NCBI GenBank assembly: GCA_963708905.1
Contig: CAVPUV010000015.1
Span: 1 to 64,000 of the forward strand
Source: SHZL01 sp963708905
GTDB taxonomy: Bacteria; Pseudomonadota; Gammaproteobacteria; Xanthomonadales; SZUA-36
Length of the DNA: 64,000 nucleotides
Direction of reading: 5' to 3'
Below are positions 36,120 to 44,703 of this stretch, piece after piece (the first letter of the stretch is position 1; the number at the start of each line of letters is the position of its first letter). The translations under genes were made by a program, and so were the position numbers. The notes beneath the pieces are model-generated. The model saw only the letters and a program-made list of their open reading frames with translations. It made no database searches and was not told the DNA's origin.

Positions 36120-36381
36120 TGTCCTGTCCCACATATTATTACGATTTCAGAGCCTCGCATTCGCGTCAAGGCAAGGCGCAGTCCGCAGGCAATGGCGCGC
36201 CCTTGCCAAGGACTGCAACGCCGCATTGGCGCGAATGCGGGGCTCCCTCTGGGCAAGGCGATAAGCGGCCATCTGCGGTGTTGCACTCGCTTGAATTAGC
36301 GCAGCTAGTCCTGCGCTCGCGCGCCTTGCAGCTGGCCGCTTCTCGCCTTGCTGAAACGCAATAATATGTGGGACAGGACAC
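36119..36381. mobile_element. MITE-like element in the Phd/VapC operon
   Basis: 263 bp with perfect 22-bp inverted ends beginning GTGTCCTGTCCCACATAT. The interior is a set of long imperfect hairpins (GCATTCGCG...CGCGAATGC; AGCGGCCA...TGGCCGCT) and holds no gene. The GTGTCC ends resemble the ISNCY-like element and the MITE array at 54.3 kb. Confidence 0.88.
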
Positions 36382-36800
36382 TTGACGCAGGCGCATTGCC
36401 TGACGGCGCCCTGGTGCTGGTCGATAGCGCACCCATCATCTATACGCTGGAAGCCAACGCAAAATATGCCAGACGATTCGCGTTGCTGTTCCAACGCCAC
36501 GCGAGCGGCGAGATTGTCCTCGCGATTACGACGGTCACGATCGCGGAGGTGCTGACGGGTCCGCTTAGAATGGGCGAAGAAGCGCTTGCCAAACGCTATC
36601 GAGCGGTGTTGGAAGCGTGGCAGGTGGTTGATCTCACCTGCGACATCGCCGAGAGCTCAGCGCGGCTGCGTGGCAAATACGGCTTGAGGTTGCCCGATGC
36701 GATTCAGGCGGCGAGTGCATTGGCGATCAATGCGGATGCGCTGGTGACGCATGATCGGGATTTTGCGCAGGTGCGCGGGTTGCGGGTGTTGGGCCAGTGA
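36366..36800 (+). CDS. VapC-type PIN domain toxin
   Basis: A 144-residue PIN-domain ribonuclease. The acidic residues are in VLVDSAPIIY, TIAEVLTG, LPDAIQAAS and VTHDRDFA. The only suitable ATG lies in the right inverted repeat of the MITE, giving MWDRT before the native LDAGALPDGAL. The operon is therefore interrupted by 240 bp between antitoxin and toxin, and toxin translation now depends on the element. Confidence 0.88.
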   Translation: MWDRTLDAGALPDGALVLVDSAPIIYTLEANAKYARRFALLFQRHASGEIVLAITTVTIAEVLTGPLRMGEEALAKRYRAVLEAWQVVDLTCDIAESSARLRGKYGLRLPDAIQAASALAINADALVTHDRDFAQVRGLRVLGQ

Positions 36801-36809
36801 ACCTCACCG

Positions 36810-36905
36810 CTAAATCTCCGGCGCCGCCACGTACGCCACCTTGTGCTCGCGTGCCCAGACGTTGATGGGCTCTATCTGGCCGGAAGTGATGGCGCGCATT
36901 GACGC
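36810..36905 (-). pseudogene. C-terminal remnant of the sortilin-like gene
   Basis: The reading ITSGQIEPINVWAREHKVAY and VAAPEI with a stop duplicates the last 30 or so codons of the large gene at 41105-44204. It shows that the platform copy at 35.6 kb once stood beside the same gene. Confidence 0.85.
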
Positions 36906-37001
36906 GGTGTTCTGACCCGCACGCTTCTTTTGGTCTTGGCCTGCTTATGCAGCGCGGGCATGCCGGCCAGGGCAGGGTCAATCACGAGAGGGGAAACTGC
37001 C

Positions 37002-37469
37002 ATGCAGATCACATCCACCGCATTCACGCCCAACGGCGCGATACCTGCAAAATACACCTGTGAAGGCCAGGATGTATCACCCCCGCTGGCCTGGGTGGAG
37101 CCCCCGGCCGGCACGCAAAGTCTGGCGCTGATCATGGATGATCCCGACGCGCCCGACCCGGCGGCCCCGCGCATGACCTGGGTGCACTGGGTGCTGTACA
37201 ACCTGCCGGCGCAAGCCGGCGCCCTGCCGGAAGCCGTCGAGGCGCTACCCGCCGGCACGCGCGAGGGTAAGAACGATTGGGGCCGCAGCGGCTACGGCGG
37301 CCCCTGCCCGCCCATCGGCCGGCACCGCTATTTCCACAAGCTCTATGCGCTCGACACGGTGCTGCCCGACCTCGGGCAGCCGACCAAGGCGCAGCTCGAA
37401 CAGGCGATGGAGGGGCATATCCTAGGACAGGCCGAGCTGATCGGCACGTATCAGAAAACCGGCAGGTAA
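37002..37469 (+). CDS. YbhB/YbcL family Raf kinase inhibitor-like protein
   Basis: A 155-residue PEBP-fold protein. Family marks are IPAKYTCEGQDVSPPLAW, MDDPDAPDPAAPRMTWVHWV, YGGPCPPIGRHRYFHKLYAL and the C-terminal AELIGTYQK. The ATG at 37002 has GAGAGGGG upstream. It reads opposite to the cassette genes and is probably a chromosomal gene caught between the two arrays. The molecular role of bacterial members is unclear. Confidence 0.93.
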   Translation: MQITSTAFTPNGAIPAKYTCEGQDVSPPLAWVEPPAGTQSLALIMDDPDAPDPAAPRMTWVHWVLYNLPAQAGALPEAVEALPAGTREGKNDWGRSGYGGPCPPIGRHRYFHKLYALDTVLPDLGQPTKAQLEQAMEGHILGQAELIGTYQKTGR

Positions 37470-37648
37470 AACCGGAATCAGAAGGCCGCTCTCGCACATC
37501 CATGTGCTTCGCGGCACCGGGACTTCCTGTCCAATGGCCGCTCTCGCACATCCATCACTCCGACCGAGCGCAAGCCAGACAGGGCGTGCTCCTGGGCCGT
37601 CGCAGTAGTGAACTGGTGCAACATGCGGGTTAAGTCCGACAGGCGCAT
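37470..37648. other. intergenic, short direct repeat
   Basis: GGCCGCTCTCGCACATCCAT occurs twice about 50 bp apart. Nothing else is recognised before the array-end common sequence. Confidence 0.5.
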
Positions 37649-37710
37649 GGCAAAATACCGGGGAGTGCTGCAGATACGGGGGCGCGTAGGATCGTCAGCA
37701 GTGTTTTCAA
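37649..37710 (+). repeat. array-end common sequence, copy 2
   Basis: Matches 28936-28995, beginning GGCAAAATACCGGGGAGTGC, with a few changes. It lies 30 bp before the TumA-like stop at the end of the upper array. Confidence 0.8.
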
Positions 37711-37740
37711 GCCTCTCTGCATGCACTGGAACGCAGCCCG

Positions 37741-38109
37741 CTATGCGGCTTGCAATAGAAACTCAACTTTTACAGCCTCAAATGTAAAGACAACGCGACC
37801 GTCCTCGGTGCGGTCGAGCACCCCGGCATTAAGCAGTGTAGTAATGTCGCCATGCACGGCCTTTACGTCGCGCCCAACGCGGCGGGCGGCTTCGCGAATG
37901 GACACTGGTCCTGCACCGCAGAGTACCTTGAGAAGTTCCCATCGTTTTGCAGTTAGCACTCGCCAAAGCAGCTCAGGAGTGGAGAAGCTGATACGCGCAC
38001 TTTTTTGAGATTTTCCTGTTTTCCAGGCCTGCGCAAAATCCGCCATTGCATCGGCGTGTGCTCGTACATCAAGAATTACGGTTTTCAGGGTTCCACCTCG
38101 CGATGTCAT
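37741..38109 (-). CDS. TumA-like antitoxin (HVO_A0114 family), second copy
   Basis: A 122-residue winged helix-turn-helix protein: LTAKRWELLKVLCGAGPVSI and VGRDVKAVHGDITTLLNAGV match the TumA at 29140 in layout but are well diverged. The ATG at 38109 gives an overlap of 40 bp with the remnant toxin frame. Without a complete toxin beside it, it may be an orphan antitoxin. Confidence 0.8.
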   Translation of the reverse strand: MTSRGGTLKTVILDVRAHADAMADFAQAWKTGKSQKSARISFSTPELLWRVLTAKRWELLKVLCGAGPVSIREAARRVGRDVKAVHGDITTLLNAGVLDRTEDGRVVFTFEAVKVEFLLQAA

Positions 38110-38275
38110 GCTGAAAGTCGGCAATCAATGGCTCTGGCGTAGTGAATACGTAAGAGCTTTCCTTTGGAGCCGTTGCTACCACAACGACGGTAGTTTCCAG
38201 CCGTTCAGAGGCGGAAGAAACGGCCTGATTGCATAGCTGAGTCAGTTCTACCCCTTGTGTGCAGGTGAAGTGGAC
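38069..38275 (-). pseudogene. TumE-like toxin C-terminal remnant
   Basis: An open frame ending SSYVFTTPEPLIADFQHDIA and NPENRNS matches the last helix of TumE toxins. The characteristic central strand (YxLALVxxGxCVLRYDNE) is missing. It abuts the DUF4442 gene stop, so both were probably cut by one deletion. Confidence 0.55.
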
Positions 38276-38593
38276 TTAGGTGTTCACCCTCTTGTAGTAC
38301 TCCTCCGAAGACCTCTTGATGATCGGTGGAACGCGGTGCCCCGTTTCGAGCATGAACTTCGCAGGGAAAAAACCGGCGACACAATCTGCCCCGACAGCCA
38401 AAGCACCAAGATACATTGAGTTGTACATGTTTTTGGTCCGACGAGAGAGGTTCACTCGCACCACAACCTTGGCATCAGAAATCTCAATGAGTTTTGGTCG
38501 GATGTATCCCATCATCGGAATTTGCATAAGCCCTGCATGAAAAAGGATCTTGATCCGAAGGCGCTCTGGCAGGCGATTTAGTATTGCTCGCAT
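38276..38593 (-). CDS. DUF4442 hot-dog protein, C-terminally truncated
   Basis: A 105-residue protein resembling the DUF4442 hot-dog-fold (thioesterase-like) family: MGYIRPKLIEISDAKVVVRV, RTKNMYNSMYLGALAVGADC and PAKFMLE. Family members usually have 140-160 residues; here the frame ends after YYKRVNT next to a toxin remnant. The ATG at 38593 has GGAGA upstream. Activity is doubtful. Confidence 0.75.
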   Translation of the reverse strand: MRAILNRLPERLRIKILFHAGLMQIPMMGYIRPKLIEISDAKVVVRVNLSRRTKNMYNSMYLGALAVGADCVAGFFPAKFMLETGHRVPPIIKRSSEEYYKRVNT

Positions 38594-38611
38594 AAAGGTC
38601 TCCAAAAAGAT

Positions 38612-38671
38612 ACCCAACGTTCGACGTAAAGGGCCTGCTGCAGGCAGGTCCCCGTGACGGAAGGGTCAGGC
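38612..38671 (-). other. attC-type recombination site 8
   Basis: A 60-bp site with ACCCAAC and GTCAGGC ends and a GGGCCTGC/GCAGGTCC inner stem. It lies between the DUF4442 and thioesterase cassettes. Confidence 0.75.
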
Positions 38672-38687
38672 GCTTGGTGAAACTGGC

Positions 38688-39113
38688 TCACTTGGCCGCG
38701 CCTGGGAATGCCGCGGCCCGCGCCGCGACCGCCTCAGGAAAGGCACAAGACTTTCTGGCAACGGTATCCATATGCACACCCTTCAGAGTGGTTCTGGCTA
38801 CGACAACGTTGCTCTCGTCGTGGGTCATTTCGTGGACGAAACGAAGGCTCTTCTCTTTGAATTCAAGGAGCGCAGTTCGAATCGTGATGACATCTCCAGC
38901 GTGCAATTCCTGGATGTAGGAGATGTGCTGATCGACCGCAGCCATTCCGCGCTTTGCCGATCTGAGAAAGCTCGGCGACAGGCCAAGCATGTTGAAAAAC
39001 TGCCAAGTGGCCTCATCGAACTTGCCGACGTACCACATGACGTTCATGTGGCCGACATGATCGCAGTGCCAAGGATAGACAGTGCCGCGATAGGTGATGG
39101 GTGATTCGGTCAC
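38688..39113 (-). CDS. acyl-CoA thioesterase, 4HBT hot-dog family
   Basis: A 141-residue hot-dog thioesterase. YPWHCDHVGHMNVMWYVGKF contains the characteristic Asp-His-x-x-His/Asn block, followed by HISYIQELHAGDVITIRTAL and RFVHEMTHDESNVVVA. I chose the GTG at 39113 with AGGAG eight bases upstream; a longer frame runs back through the attC. It is a complete single-gene cassette. It would hydrolyse an acyl- or aroyl-CoA. Confidence 0.9.
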   Translation of the reverse strand: MTESPITYRGTVYPWHCDHVGHMNVMWYVGKFDEATWQFFNMLGLSPSFLRSAKRGMAAVDQHISYIQELHAGDVITIRTALLEFKEKSLRFVHEMTHDESNVVVARTTLKGVHMDTVARKSCAFPEAVAARAAAFPGAAK

Positions 39114-39129
39114 GGTTAGTGCTCCTGGT

Positions 39130-39227
39130 GCCCAACGGCTGTGTTCAGCGGCACCGGGCCGCGCGGCGCGGAGGGGACCCCGCATGCGCAGCATGCGGGG
39201 TGTCCACTGCAACACACTGTGTTGGGC
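39130..39227 (-). other. attC-type recombination site 9
   Basis: A 98-bp site with perfectly complementary cores GCCCAAC and GTTGGGC, and a strong inner stem (CCCCGCATGCG/CGCATGCGGGG). Confidence 0.9.
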
Positions 39228-39282
39228 GACAACGGCAGAACGCGAAAATGTGTATCGAAAATGCTCAAAATTCTTCTAATGC

Positions 39283-39579
39283 TCATTCTGCGAGCCTACG
39301 AGGAGCATCCATATCTTCGTGGAGTACGCGAACAACCAGAATTTCGCCTTCAAGCACTTTATAAAACACGTCATGGTGCTCGATATGTAATCGACGGTAG
39401 CCAGTCAGAACATGGCTGTAGTCGATCCCGAGCGCCGGGTGGCCCAGAAGATGTTTCACGCCGCGTTCTATTTGATCAAGGTATTCGTCAGCCTGTTCTG
39501 CGCTCCACGTGTCGCAGGTGTACAACCAGATGCTGACGAGATCTGATTCAGCCTTGGGCGTAAGGCATAGGGTAAGCAT
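39283..39579 (-). CDS. ParE/RelE-type toxin
   Basis: A 98-residue toxin with TPKAESDLVSIWLYTCDTWS, RGVKHLLGHPALGIDYSHVL and VFYKVLEGEILVVRVLHEDM, the ParE pattern ending in the HxxMD segment. It starts one base before the antitoxin stop ends (TAATG-like overlap), so the pair is coupled. Confidence 0.92.
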   Translation of the reverse strand: MLTLCLTPKAESDLVSIWLYTCDTWSAEQADEYLDQIERGVKHLLGHPALGIDYSHVLTGYRRLHIEHHDVFYKVLEGEILVVRVLHEDMDAPRRLAE

Positions 39580-39833
39580 TACCCGTTGGTCTTTGATCGT
39601 GCACGAGCCGTTGCCTTAATTGACGTCATATCAAGTGTCTTTGAGGGACCGCTAGCTTCCCCCTCCAGGAGAGCCTTTCGTAGCGCAGAAATGCGCTCCT
39701 GCGCTTGCTGATCCCGACGAATCAGATCTCGGATATATTCGCTGTCATTGCCAAAATGTCCATTCCGTATCTGGCCTTTGACCCAGCGATCTTGTTGTTT
39801 CGTCAATGTAATTGTCTTGCGGTGCATGCTCAT
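39579..39833 (-). CDS. ParD-type antitoxin
   Basis: An 84-residue ribbon-helix-helix antitoxin: KTITLTKQQDRWVKGQIRNG and DSEYIRDLIRRDQQAQ are the DNA-binding core, followed by a disordered toxin-binding tail. It precedes the toxin, as usual for parDE. GGAG lies 13 bases before the first ATG; a second ATG lies two codons inside. Confidence 0.9.
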   Translation of the reverse strand: MSMHRKTITLTKQQDRWVKGQIRNGHFGNDSEYIRDLIRRDQQAQERISALRKALLEGEASGPSKTLDMTSIKATARARSKTNG

Positions 39834-39917
39834 GATGTCTTCAGCTCCACGAACCGGGATATGACAATATCATACCCCTTGAGGCTCAGGCGTCAATTTC
39901 TGCATGCTTTTCTTGTC

Positions 39918-40031
39918 GCCCAACGCCACCATAAACGGCGCCATAGCGGAGCGGCTTTTGCGCATAAAATGGCGAAGCCATGCGCAAAAGGCGCGGAGTC
40001 TATGGCGTCCGCTTTGATGGTTTTGTTAGGC
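39918..40031 (-). other. attC-type recombination site 10
   Basis: A 114-bp site from GCCCAAC to GTTAGGC. Most of its length is complementary: GGCGCCATAGCGGAGC with GCGGAGTCTATGGCGTCC, and TTTTGCGCAT with ATGCGCAAAA. Confidence 0.92.
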
Positions 40032-40706
40032 GAATGTCTCAATTGGACTGAACTCGCTCTCAATTGACTTCCGTAGCTTTGCCATGCTCTTTTCGTCGAT
40101 GTTTTCACCAAGCTGCATTAGCTGCAAAGCATTTTCGATGTTCTCTTGAAAATCAGGAGAAGTCATAAGTTGGTTGAAGTCGTTAATCAATGCACTGAAC
40201 TTACTGTAACACTGCCTCCGAAACATTCGAGTGAATTCATCGACGAAATCACCCTTAGCCTCATGTCCAGTGAATGGATCGATGATCTTCGGTATATAGA
40301 CGATATTCCAAGGCGCCGTAAAACAATATAGATTTTTCGTTCGACCGAACACATGTGATATCTGATAGTTTCTAATCGCCTTGTACCTACTCCCGCCATT
40401 TTTGGACAGGCCAGTCCACTCTCTCATTAGCTTGGTTGGTTCGGCGTTATTTGTAGCATCCTTTAAAATATTTGCGTTTCCATATGCATACCTGTACAGG
40501 GTCTGAAACAGGGGCGTTCCATTGGCATCACGGCCAAAGCCGCGAATATACACCGGCTCATTGCTCTGAATCCTCAGCTTCAAATACTCCCAAGCCTGGG
40601 ATGCTGCACTGAGATCAACATAGATAGTTTCAGAAAGACCAAACTCAAAGAATTGCTCCTTTGAGATATGTACTTTCGAGAAGAAATTTAGGTACGAGTC
40701 GCGCAT
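40026..40706 (-). CDS. cassette-encoded protein of unknown function
   Basis: A 226-residue protein (MRDSYLNFFSKVHISKEQFF...). It is rather AT-rich compared with the flanking chromosome, which fits lateral transfer. Aromatic segments such as KNLYCFTAPWNIVYIPKIID and a charged helical C-terminus are seen, but no known domain. The ATG at 40706 lies just inside the cassette; a GTG at 40745 would place the start in the platform repeat. The stop lies at the GTTAGGC core of attC 10. It is the first cassette of the upper array. Confidence 0.75.
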   Translation of the reverse strand: MRDSYLNFFSKVHISKEQFFEFGLSETIYVDLSAASQAWEYLKLRIQSNEPVYIRGFGRDANGTPLFQTLYRYAYGNANILKDATNNAEPTKLMREWTGLSKNGGSRYKAIRNYQISHVFGRTKNLYCFTAPWNIVYIPKIIDPFTGHEAKGDFVDEFTRMFRRQCYSKFSALINDFNQLMTSPDFQENIENALQLMQLGENIDEKSMAKLRKSIESEFSPIETFA

Positions 40707-40718
40707 TTCTGACTGCCT

Positions 40719-40918
40719 AACTTCTATTCGGCGGCTGTTCGCCACCTATTCCCGCAGCCGAATCCGGGGCGACGGGGTGATTGGGTAGGAAAAATCCTAC
40801 ATTAAACAGAGGAGTACTCCGCTTAGGCGGCCTATTCCAGCAGTCTAATCTTGCAGTGTTTGCAGGATAGGGAAGCATCGTTATGAAAGTCTCCCACGAA
40901 ACCTGAGGGTGGACAAGC
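40719..40918. repeat. array-head platform, copy B
   Basis: Matches copy A (35601-35800). On the minus strand it ends in GTTAGGC exactly where the first cassette of the upper array starts. Confidence 0.85.
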
Positions 40919-40920
40919 AG

Positions 40921-41108
40921 CTGCCGCTGGCCGCACTACCATCATCACCCGCCACGGTCGCGCAGTGGCGGCTGTCGTGCCGGTTACTGCTGTCAAGGCA
41001 GGCAAACTCGCTTCGCTGCAGGCGCTTGCCGGAACCGGTCGTGGCATGTGGGGCAAAAATAACAGCACGAAAGCCGTCGCCAGGCTGCGTGACGAATGGA
41101 GCCGCTAA
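40921..41108 (+). pseudogene. Phd-type antitoxin, N-terminally deleted
   Basis: The frame RTTIITRHGRAVAAVVPVTA to TKAVARLRDEWSR with a TAA stop matches the intact antitoxin at 35859 closely, but about 130 bp with the promoter, start and first 25 codons are gone. The toxin gene is also missing; the stop overlaps the end of the sortilin-like gene. Confidence 0.85.
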
Positions 41109-44100
41109 ATCTCCGGCGCCGCCACGTACGCCACTTCGTGCTCACGCGCCCAGGCGTTGATGGGCTCTATCTGGCCGGCGGTGATGGCGCGCAATTCGGC
41201 CCGGCGCTGTGACCATTCGGCTTTGAGATCGCTGAGCCGCTGTATCGCGCCGTCTGTCAGCGGCGCACCCGTGCCGTCGATCACGTCCAGCAAGTAGCGT
41301 ATCTGCCCGGCCAGCATGGTTTCCCAGGCGTCCTCGTCTTCGTAGGTCTGATGCAGCCGCTGATTGAGCCGGTGATCCCAGGCGGTGATTGCCTCGACGG
41401 CAGCCTTGCCATTCGCTTGCAGCGATGCATCGCCGGGATAGTCCGACATCAGAGCCTCGATCTGGCCGTGCGCTTTGCGTGCTTCGCCCAGGCGGTCGAG
41501 CACTTCGTCCAGCAGGCCGGCGGTTTCATTCAGGCGATCCGACCAGGTGCTGATTTCCTCGCTGCTGGCGGCAACCCGCGGGTCCAGAGTCAAGGAGAAA
41601 GCCGCTTCCCGGCTGGCGCCGCCGGCGGTAATGCGGGCGCGGTAGTCGCCCGGCGGCACGCTGGGCCCGTCGAAACCGGCAAAAATCTTCACGTCCTCGA
41701 TGCAGTGAATGCCCTCGCGGCGCATGTCCCAGGTCCACTTGTTCAGGCCTTTTTCGGTCTTCGGGTATTCCAGCTCGAACGGCAGCCTGGGATCCATATT
41801 GGCGATCTTGCAGCGCTCGAAATCGCCTTCCTCGCTGGCATAAGCGCGTACCCGTTTACCCGCACTGTCGAGGATTTCGATGCTGACCGGTCCTTCCGGC
41901 TTTTCCGCCAGATAGTAATACAGCGGCACACCCCGTTGCGGGTTGCTGCCTTCGAAATCACCCGGTTTGCCTTCATCGCGCAGCAACACGCGCTGCTCCG
42001 GCGCAAACAGCTGCAATGCCTGGCCGCCAAGGTCGCCCGCCGCCTGTCGTACCAGGAACAGATCGTCCAGCACCCAGAACGCGCGGCCCTGGGTCGCCGC
42101 CACCAGGTTGTCGTTGCGGATGGTAAGGTCAGTGACCGGCACTGGCGGTAGGTTATGTTGAAGCGACTGCCAGTCGCCGCCATCGTTGTAGGAAACAAAC
42201 ATGCCAGCCTCGGTGCCGGCGTAGAGCAGGCCTTTGCGCGCCGGGTCTTCGCGCACCACGCGCACAAATGCATCCGGCGGCAGGCCTTTGTCGATGCGCT
42301 TCCAGCTCTTGCCGTAGTCGCTGGTCTGGTAGATGTACGGCTTGAAGTCATTCAGTTTGTAGCCGGTCACCGCCAGGTACACGGTGCCGGGGTCGTGCGG
42401 ACTGATTTCGATCGCATTGATCAAGGCTTCGCCGCCGTGTCCGGGCGAAACGTCCTGCCAGTTGGCGCCGCCATCGCGGGTGACATGCACCAGGCCATCG
42501 TCACTGCCCACCCAGATGGTGCCGGCCTCATGCGGCGATTCGACGATATAAAAAATCGTGTTGTAAAACTCGGCGCCGACGTTTTCGGGTGTCAGCGGCC
42601 CGCCGTTGCGGCCTTGTTTTTCCGCGTCGTTACGCGTGAGGTCGGGACTGATTTCCACCCAGTGCCTGCCGCGGTCGGTGCTTTTCAACAGCACTTGCGC
42701 GCCGTAATAAATGATCGTTGGGTCGTGCGGTGAAACCGCTACCGGCGCATTCCAGTTGACGCGGTATTTCAGGTCTTTCGAATCCTTGCCATACATCATT
42801 TCCGGGTAGGGGATAATGGTGCGGGTGCGATCGATGGTGGTGTCGTACTCGGTCAGTTCGCCATTGATCGAGGTGGCGTAAATCAAGCTTGGTTGGTCCG
42901 GGTCGAAGGCGATGTGCGCGCTTTCGCCGCCACCGACGGCGAAATAGTCCCTGCACGCCGATGCCGCCGTCATAGGCCTGGCTGGCGATGGCGATGGTGG
43001 AATTGTCCTGCTGGCCGCCATAGATTCGATAGGGTGTCTGCTTGTCGGTGACGACCCGGTAAATCTGCGCGGTGGGCTGGTTCATGATGCTGGACCAGGT
43101 GTCACCGCCATCGAAGGTGACCGTGGCGCCGCCGTCGTTGCCGTTGATGATGTTCCTGCTGTTTTGCGGGTTGATCCACTGGTCGTGGTGATCGCCGTGC
43201 GGCGTCGATATTTTCGTCCAGTTCTTGCCGCCATCGATGGATTTCATCAGGCCGGTGTTCAGCACGTAAACCGTGTCCTGGTCGAGTGGGTCGGCGCTGA
43301 TATGGATGTAATACCAGGCGCGTGTGTGCAATACGCGGTGGCCGTTGATCAGCGCCCAGGTTTCGCCGGCGTCGTCGCTGCGCCACAGACCACCCTTTTC
43401 GGGCTCGGCTTCGATGATGGCGTAGATGCGTTGCGGATTGCTGGCCGCGACATCGATGCCGATTTTGCCGATCATCTGCGGCAGGCCGCCCTCGAGTTTT
43501 TTCCAGCTGTCGCCGCCATCGGTGGACTTATAGATGCCGCCATCGGTGCCGCCGGACTGGATAAACCAGGGCTTGCGCCCGTGGTGCCACATGGCGGCGT
43601 AGAGGATGCGCGGATTGGTGGGGTCCATTCTCAGGTCCGATGCGCCGGTGTCGGCGTTGACCTTGAGTACCTGTTGCCAGGTAGCGCCGCCATCGGTGGT
43701 GCGATAGACGCCACGCTCTTCGTTCGGTGCCCAGATCTGGCCCTGTACCGCGACCCAGGCAATGTCCGCATTGTCCGGATGAATTCTGATGCGGGAAATC
43801 TGACCGGCCTGTTTCAAGCCGGCATGCCGCCAGGTCTTGCCGGCGTCGGTGGATTTGTACACGCCATCGCCCTGGCTGGTGGTGACTCCGCGGATGGGCG
43901 ATTCACCGCTACCGGCGTAAATCACGTTATGGTCTGATGCCGCTACCGCTACCGCGCCGATGGTGCCTACATGGAAAAAGCCGTCGGAAATATTCTCCCA
44001 GGTGGCGCCGGCGTTCTCGGTTTTCCACACACCGCCGCCGGTGGCGCCCATGTAATAGAGATTGGGCTTGCCGGGTACGCCGGTGACGGTGGTCACCCGC

Positions 44101-44204
44101 CCGCCGCGCCAGGGACCCACCAGGCGCCATTCCAGGCCTGCCAGCTTGTTCGCATCGGCGCCTTGCTGGGCGAAGACCGGACCAGTGAATGGCAGGAGTG
44201 CCAA
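41105..44204 (-). pseudogene. sortilin/VPS10-like beta-propeller protein, frameshifted
   Basis: A large secreted protein of about 1030 residues in two frames. The N-terminal half (44204 to about 42950) has a signal-like LLALLPFTGPVFAQQ and repeated BNR/propeller motifs (GGGVWKTENAGATWENI, GVYKSTDAGKTWRHA, GIYKSTDGGDSWKKL). The C-terminal half continues in another frame as DYFAVGGGESAHIAFDPDQP to VAYVAAPEI. A GGG run at 42949-42951 with one extra G accounts for the shift. No ATG in frame precedes the signal sequence; a TTG at 44204 is the nearest start, and an ATG at 44248 is out of frame. Function in the family is often peptidase-associated or unknown. Confidence 0.82.
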
Positions 44205-44271
44205 TAGCGTGCATAGCAGGTGGAGTGATTTGCGCAGGGCAAGTGCATGGTTTTGACTCTCTCAGCAGTGT

Positions 44272-44703
44272 TCAGCAGTTTGTTGAGGACCGCAGTTCGA
44301 TGGTATTGCCATCGGGGTCGGAGATGTATACCGAAGGTCCGAAACCGTCGGCGCCGTAACGGGTCGCAACAGGCCCCATCTCAACACCATGCTGTTGCAG
44401 CCAGGCCTTGAGCGCCGGTTCTTCGATGGTGGCAATGCGCAGGCACAGGTGATCGAGGTTACGGCCTGTTGCTCCAGGCGGCGCGCCGCCGGCGCGTCCC
44501 AGTTCGCTATCCACATCCACGAGGTCGATCAGGGCTTGTCCGGCCCGTAACTGGGTCAGGCCGATTTCCGGCGACAGCGCCCGCTCCACCGTGCAGCCCA
44601 GCACATCGCAGTAAAAAGCGCACATGGCCTGAATCCGGGAGCTGCGCAGCACCACATGGTCGATGTGCCGGATGCGGATCAAGTCTCCTCCGGTCCGATC
44701 CAT
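44272..44703 (-). CDS. VOC family protein
   Basis: A 143-residue glyoxalase/bleomycin-resistance fold protein. IRHIDHVVLRSSRIQAMCAF holds the first metal His, HLCLRI the second region, and VYISDPDGNTIELRSS ends with the metal Glu. The ATG at 44703 lies inside the upstream LOG gene (25-bp overlap). The substrate is unknown; a glyoxalase-like isomerase or dioxygenase role is possible. Confidence 0.9.
   Translation of the reverse strand: MDRTGGDLIRIRHIDHVVLRSSRIQAMCAFYCDVLGCTVERALSPEIGLTQLRAGQALIDLVDVDSELGRAGGAPPGATGRNLDHLCLRIATIEEPALKAWLQQHGVEMGPVATRYGADGFGPSVYISDPDGNTIELRSSTNC

Noticed and set aside
33600..41000. CRISPR array
   Set aside because: The repeats are few, long, not evenly spaced and pair as attC sites; there are no cas genes.
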